Below, piece after piece: positions 6,965 to 9,893 of a stretch of 9,893 nt of DNA. Source of the DNA: Candidatus Phycorickettsia trachydisci. Its GTDB lineage: Bacteria > Pseudomonadota > Alphaproteobacteria > Rickettsiales > Rickettsiaceae. How positions within the stretch are numbered: the stretch's first letter is position 1; each line of letters begins with the position of its first letter. A model generated the notes under the pieces. It made no database searches. It saw only the letters and a program-made list of their open reading frames with translations, and was not told the DNA's origin. A program made the translations under genes and the position numbers. The DNA lies in contig CAMCJU010000021.1 in assembly GCA_945875085.1 (NCBI GenBank), positions 1-9,893 on the forward strand, in the 5' to 3' direction.

Positions 6965-7124
6965 CTGATACTTTGTTAAAACTGTTGTTGAACGATTTAA
7001 TAACAGACCCCCAATAAGGAAGTATGTTTTTTTGAGGTGCAGGCCTAATTTTGCCATAGCTTCTCCAGAAGCAATTAAAAAAACCAGCAAAAAAAGCTGC
7101 TAAAAAGATGTTGAAAAATTTCAT
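6945..7124 (-). CDS. Possible small membrane or exported protein (59 aa)
   Basis: On the minus strand, the ATG at 7124 opens 59 codons ending in TAA at 6945. The N-terminus MKFFNIFLAAFFAGFFNCFW is a single hydrophobic segment, either a membrane anchor or an uncleaved signal. It is followed by a basic, proline-containing RSYGKIRPAPQKNILPYWG and a polar tail ending VSDDESRN. It begins 15 bp after the gp13 stop and ends inside the first codons of the DUF2335 gene, overlapping it by about 20 bp. This is the same tight packing as the rest of the operon. A competing reading is the N-terminal extension of DUF2335 from 7090 in another frame. I do not recognise the protein. The spacing and the protein-like composition favour it being real, but with no homologue in view the call is tentative. 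Confidence 0.4.
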   Translation of the reverse strand: MKFFNIFLAAFFAGFFNCFWRSYGKIRPAPQKNILPYWGSVIKSFNNSFNKVSDDESRN

Positions 7125-7139
7125 AATTGAGTTCTTAAG

Positions 7140-7904
7140 TTACAAAAGGCTCCCCCCTCTAAAATTTAATACATTTTGAAACTTATTATAGCAGATTTCA
7201 TAACTTTTATCACATCCTGGAAAAATTTTTATTTGACTGATATCTTGCACCTCAGCAGCAACTCTGCTTTCCAAAATCAAGCTTGAAGAATTATGCTTAA
7301 GTATTAACATATATATGCCTGTGCCAAGAAAGTTCACTCTACCATAATCGTAATATCCAGCCACCTTGCCAGCATCAAGCATGATTATATTATTTGAAAT
7401 ATGCAAAACCTCTCTAACAACAGCAAAATTCTCAATATTGACACCGCGTCTATCATCACCTAGGCTAGCTCTGCATGTTTTGCTATAAAATTTTGTAGCA
7501 CTTTGCGCCAGCTTGGTAATATTATTCTTTAAATATAGAGTAAATTGAAGATTTTGTTTATGGAAGCTAAAGCAATGTAGAGTTAAAAATGGCTCTATTA
7601 AAGCCTTATCGACCAAAATGATGCCAAGAGATATCTTGGCGTTTGCAATACATTCAAGTAGCAAGTAAGCAGCTTTATCCAAAATACCAGTCACCTCAAC
7701 AAAATCATGGGCAGAATCATTAAAATTAGCTTTAGTGATTTGTAGCGAGGAGTCAGGAAGATAAGTAACATCCTTAATCGAAATGGCACGGGCGAAATTT
7801 GTCAAATATACCTTCTGGCCACTCTGCAGCTCTATATCGTATCCAAAAGCAAAAGATGCGCCCTGATTAATCAATTGCCTAACAAGTGGCGATAAAGCTC
7901 TCAT
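7140..7904 (-). CDS. GTA gp13-like hub protein (DUF2163 / phage BR0599 family)
   Basis: In the Rhodobacter GTA this protein forms the tail hub between the distal tail protein and the megatron. The 254-aa product has the N-terminal DUF2163 region, containing FGYDIELQSGQKVYLTNFAR at 20-39. The C-terminal BR0599 domain shows TCRASLGDDRRGVNIEN (143-159) and FPGCDKSYEICYNKFQNVLN (228-247), matching the family pattern CRxxLGDxRCGV...GCDKxxxTCxxxFxNxxNFRG. Three of the four usual cysteines are present (144, 231, 238) and the fourth is Arg153. The C-terminus NFRGGSLL is unusual: family members normally read NFRGxPxxPG and continue. A run of six G at this point may have shifted the frame. The start overlaps the gp12 stop by 4 bp (ATGA). 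The next GTA gene in the usual order, the gp14 peptidase, does not follow. Confidence 0.88.
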   Translation of the reverse strand: MRALSPLVRQLINQGASFAFGYDIELQSGQKVYLTNFARAISIKDVTYLPDSSLQITKANFNDSAHDFVEVTGILDKAAYLLLECIANAKISLGIILVDKALIEPFLTLHCFSFHKQNLQFTLYLKNNITKLAQSATKFYSKTCRASLGDDRRGVNIENFAVVREVLHISNNIIMLDAGKVAGYYDYGRVNFLGTGIYMLILKHNSSSLILESRVAAEVQDISQIKIFPGCDKSYEICYNKFQNVLNFRGGSLL

Positions 7905-8497
7905 GACACTACTTCTATTAATTCAATATCTTCAAGATGTATACTACCATCTTTAGCAAAGCTGTAATTAAAATGATCTTTAACAAACCTAACTGGCACA
8001 TAAAAATCAAAATCAATCAGCATAATTTGCTGCACATCAAGACCCTTGGGTATAGTTATGGTGCCATGATCATAGTCTATCTGAGCGGGAGTTTCTTGAC
8101 CATCTAACAACACCCTCAAACTACCTTCACTTACCTTTAAAATTCGCCGCCAATAGATTTGTTTATCAAATTTATAATATTTGAATAATTCAAAAGTGGC
8201 TTGATCAGATATCTTGCTTTGTATAACCTGCTGACGCACTTGATAGTCTGAGTAATCTTTCAGACAAAAGCTAAAAGCAGCACCTTTGCAATTGCGAAAA
8301 AAACAATTAAACTCCTCAAGCTCGTTATAACTTATGTTGCAATCTTTAATTATATACTTTTGATGAGCATAGCTTAAATTAGGGTATCTAACTTCGCGAC
8401 CAGAGATGCTTTGCAGTATCGAGGTATCAAACCTAGGGCCTCCAATAATATATGGACTCAAAAAATCTGGCAATAGGATATTTTGAAAATTATTCAT
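7901..8497 (-). CDS. GTA gp12-like distal tail protein (DUF2460)
   Basis: DUF2460 proteins form the distal ring at the tail tip in the Rhodobacter GTA and related siphophages. The 198-aa product shows the family blocks in order. IIGGPRFDTSI (17-27) and SGREVRYPNLSYAHQKYII (32-50) come first. FNCFFRNCKGAAFSFCLKDY (63-82), the usual FxxxRGxxxGFRxKDW segment, precedes SDY at 83-85. An immunoglobulin-like barrel segment then contains LRVLLDGQ and GTITIP, and FDFYVPVRFVKDHF (163-176) closes the family pattern. Length is close to the roughly 200 aa expected, with no break. The start at 8497 overlaps the gp8 stop in an ATGA junction and the end overlaps the gp13 start in the same way. In canonical GTA clusters gp9, gp10 and gp11 lie between gp8 and gp12, and here they are missing. 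Confidence 0.9.
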   Translation of the reverse strand: MNNFQNILLPDFLSPYIIGGPRFDTSILQSISGREVRYPNLSYAHQKYIIKDCNISYNELEEFNCFFRNCKGAAFSFCLKDYSDYQVRQQVIQSKISDQATFELFKYYKFDKQIYWRRILKVSEGSLRVLLDGQETPAQIDYDHGTITIPKGLDVQQIMLIDFDFYVPVRFVKDHFNYSFAKDGSIHLEDIELIEVVS

Positions 8498-8898
8498 TTT
8501 TGTCTTATAAAACTCAAGTAGTTAATGGAAAGTTTTTGAGTTAGCGTATCGAGGCTTTTTAACAAGGCGATATCTTGCTTTTTAAGGCCTAAGACTTTAT
8601 ATTCATCGATCGAGAAGTTTTCTATTTTTAATATTAAATCAATATAATTAGCAATAACAACGGCATTAGAAGGAGCTTTTTCCTGAAAAAAAATTGACAC
8701 ATCAAAATCAATGCTATATGCATATTTCACTAAGTTACTTTGATCTAAGGTTTTATTAATGCTAATAAATATAAACGGATATGTAGGCTTGGGATTAATC
8801 GACAAATAAACTCCTTGAGTAGTATTTTTAATTTCCCTATCCTGATTGATAATACAGTAAACCTTATTTAGAAAGCTACTTAGCGGCGCTAGAGACAT
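8494..8898 (-). CDS. GTA gp8-like tail terminator protein (DUF3168)
   Basis: The 134-aa product matches the size and layout of the DUF3168 family, which in the Rhodobacter GTA caps the tail tube at the head side. The visible pattern is an N-terminal helix (LSSFLNKVYCIINQDREI), then GVYLSINPKPTYPFIFISIN at about 29-48, compare xVYDxxPxxxxxPYVxIG. Next come a strand SIDFDVSIFFQEK, a helix AVVIANYIDLILKI, and a terminal strand TQKLSINYLSFIRQ resembling the family xRRxxLRFRAxxE end. Similarity is in pattern more than in identical residues, and position between gp7 and gp12 supports the call. It starts 3 bp after the gp7 stop and its TGA overlaps the gp12 ATG. It could instead be another tail-completion protein, but DUF3168 fits best. 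Confidence 0.72.
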   Translation of the reverse strand: MSLAPLSSFLNKVYCIINQDREIKNTTQGVYLSINPKPTYPFIFISINKTLDQSNLVKYAYSIDFDVSIFFQEKAPSNAVVIANYIDLILKIENFSIDEYKVLGLKKQDIALLKSLDTLTQKLSINYLSFIRQK

Positions 8899-8901
8899 CT
8901 T

Positions 8902-9234
8902 TTATACAACCTGCATAGCGATAATTTCCATGACACGACCCTTTTGAGCAACGTTAATAATTTTTTTTATCAAAAAATCCTGCTGCCTAAACCTAATTCT
9001 CTGATCTTTGCTGATTTTTTTATTAAATCTGACTGTAAATAGCATATAGACTTGATTAATCAAATTACCAAAGTCGATGCCTTCAAAAAAACTAATATTA
9101 TTGGGCAAAAGCTCACGCACATCAGCAAAAATAATCAATTTTGAAACCCAAGACTCATCAAGATCATTGGCATTGACATTTTGAAAAATCTCTATACGCT
9201 GATGTAGGCGAGCAGACAGGGGCATGTTCTTCAT
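8902..9234 (-). CDS. GTA gp7-like head-tail adaptor / head closure protein
   Basis: This 110-aa protein fits the phage head-tail joining family (SPP1 gp16/HK97 gp7-like), which closes the head before tail attachment. Its opening LSARLHQRIEIFQNV (6-20) matches the usual AGRLRHRITLQRP. ESWVSKLIIFADVRELLPNN (27-46) matches the WxxxxxxWAxVxxLxG block. LFTVRFNKKISKDQRIRFRQ (65-84) followed by FLIKKIINV matches the vtiRyrxdItxxmRixxxgxxynI pattern. Family members are about 105-115 aa, so the gene is full length. Its ATG overlaps the TGA of the broken gp6 (ATGA junction), showing that these genes were translationally coupled before the gp6 frameshift. Confidence 0.82.
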   Translation of the reverse strand: MKNMPLSARLHQRIEIFQNVNANDLDESWVSKLIIFADVRELLPNNISFFEGIDFGNLINQVYMLFTVRFNKKISKDQRIRFRQQDFLIKKIINVAQKGRVMEIIAMQVV

Positions 9235-9753
9235 ATCAAAATCCTTCTAAAGCTTTTATAGAAGCTCAACACTTCTTCCATAAAACTGCTGCTAATTACT
9301 TGCTTGTCATAAATCTCAGCAACATGATAAAGTATCCCTTGTTTTATGCTCATAGGAACAAGACGCTTATCAACAAAGCCAGCTTTATATATAAGCTTTA
9401 CCTGACCTTGGGTGGGCTTTACTATGTTAAGATGCTGCTGGTCTTGACTTACCAAAGCAACGATCTGAAACATCGCTATTACCACCCCTGTGAAGGATTT
9501 CGCACGAGACTATTTCAGCAAAAGGCAATATGGGTAATCCTATCATGCTAATTACACCAAGATTAGAATTGAGTAATACCTTTTTTACCCTAAGAGAAAA
9601 ATTTAAAAAATTTTCAGCCGTCTCTATGCTTGTAACAATACAATCTTTTAAAATATTATCGTCATCATCGTGATCAATTTTAAGATAACTTTTCGTCTCT
9701 TGCAGGCTAACAAGACTAGTATCGTCAATCGATATAATTTTATAGTGTGACAT
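9231..9753 (-). pseudogene. Frameshifted GTA gp6-like head-tail connector
   Basis: Two overlapping frames together make one gp6/phiE125 gp8-family protein of about 173 aa. The 5' part starts at the ATG at 9753 and carries VSLQETKSYLKIDHDDDDNI (15-34), compare VTLAEAKAHLRVDHDDED, and IETAENFLNFSLRV. It loses similarity after SCEILHRG near residue 90 and ends at 9427. The 3' part runs to the TGA at 9231 and carries GQVKLIYKAGFVDKRLVPMS then IKQGILYHVAEIYDKQ, compare VTYxAGYxxxxVPxxIRQAILLLxAHWYE, and a final FYKSFRRI. The shift lies at or near a run of four G (9485-9488, CAGGGGTGG). Removing one G joins the frames as ILHR-VVIAMFQIV. A sequencing error in the homopolymer is possible. If real, the product is truncated and probably non-functional. 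The stop of the upstream capsid fragment shares one base with this start (TAATG). Confidence 0.82.
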
Positions 9754-9842
9754 TATAGCTTTAATAATTTAATTGCTGAATTATTTACAACATCGCCGCC
9801 TACGCGTTTGACTGAATAAAATTTAACAAAAGGCTTATGAGT
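9753..9842 (-). pseudogene. 3' remnant of GTA gp5-like HK97 major capsid protein
   Basis: The last 29 codons before the gp6 start read THKPFVKFYSVKRVGG followed by DVVNNSAIKLLKL and a TAA at 9755-9753. This is the characteristic end of the GTA/HK97 capsid family (KPxVRFYTTKRVGGGVxxxEAIKLLKF). Upstream of base 9842 the frame runs into the transposon-like end, where TGA and TAG stops occur within 17 codons, so the capsid gene is interrupted here. The bulk of the gene should lie beyond the element, outside the window, if it survives. Expected GTA gene order (gp5, gp6, gp7, gp8) supports the assignment. The segment is too short to stand as a separate gene. Confidence 0.8.
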
Positions 9843-9893
9843 TTGACATACTCCCCATAGCTAAAGCAAGGGGATTCTAAAGGTTCAGACAAT
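9843..9893 (-). mobile_element. Probable right end of an IS200/IS605-type transposon (partial)
   Basis: Read on the minus strand, the last 51 bases contain GAATCCCCTTGC, then TTTAGCTATGGGG, then AGTATGTCAA. This is the arrangement of IS605/IS1341 right ends: an imperfect subterminal hairpin with a CCCC/GGGG stem and a GC-TTTA-GC tip, followed by a short tail ending in TCAA. The boundary at 9843 coincides exactly with the point where capsid coding sequence resumes, which is strong independent support. Elements of this group have no terminal inverted repeats and make no target duplication, and none is seen. The orientation places any tnpB gene to the right, outside the window. One frame is open through the segment (SEPLESPCFSYGEYV) and could be the end of TnpB, but that is unproven. 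Confidence 0.7.

Noticed and set aside
9300..9551. 83-codon plus-strand frame opposite gp6
   Set aside because: The gp6 family pattern is on the other strand, and this frame shows no recognisable motif.
1..9893. tRNA, rRNA or CRISPR arrays
   Set aside because: No cloverleaf with a TTCRA arm, no rRNA-like block and no regularly spaced direct repeats were seen on either strand.

Overview
The window is AT-rich and comes from an alphaproteobacterium, most likely a member of the Rickettsiales (obligate intracellular bacteria). The evidence is the combination of an rpsB-tsf pair, a small P44/Msp2-like outer-membrane barrel protein, a magnesium-type HemB, a SCO1/SenC copper chaperone, a degenerate SuhB-like protein and a rearranged gene transfer agent (GTA) cluster. 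Family and genus cannot be fixed from sequence reading alone. Shine-Dalgarno motifs are weak or absent in front of most genes.

Region 1 (about 1-1740): translation genes on the minus strand. rpsB (S2) is followed by tsf (EF-Ts), which runs off the left edge. The 242-bp divergent gap holds a credible rpsB promoter, a 9-bp inverted repeat in the rpsB leader, and a weaker promoter for the outer-membrane gene.

Region 2 (1737-6328): housekeeping and surface genes. A secreted 8-strand-type beta-barrel protein (+) converges on, and overlaps by 11 bp, an intracellular polyhydroxyalkanoate depolymerase (-). A divergent promoter region follows. Then comes a probable + strand operon of hemB (haem synthesis), a SCO1/SenC cytochrome oxidase copper chaperone, and an inositol-monophosphatase-fold protein that has lost its key metal-binding motifs. 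The first two both serve the respiratory chain.

Region 3 (6362-9893): a compact minus-strand block of GTA/phage structural genes homologous to the Rhodobacter capsulatus GTA cluster. In transcription order it holds the last 29 codons of the HK97-type capsid protein (gp5), a frameshifted gp6 (head-tail adaptor), gp7, gp8 (DUF3168), gp12 (DUF2460 distal tail) and gp13 (DUF2163/BR0599 hub). After these come a possible 59-aa membrane peptide and a DUF2335 two-helix membrane protein. The tail tube (gp9), chaperone (gp10) and tape measure (gp11) genes are absent between gp8 and gp12, which overlap by 4 bp. The capsid gene is cut by what looks like the right end of an IS200/IS605-type transposon that continues past the right edge. 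gp6 is broken at a G4 run, and a G6 run may have shifted the last codons of gp13. The simplest reading is a GTA locus that was first rearranged in an ancestor and is now decaying. The retained near-full-length, translationally coupled gp7, gp8 and gp12 keep open that other parts are encoded elsewhere.
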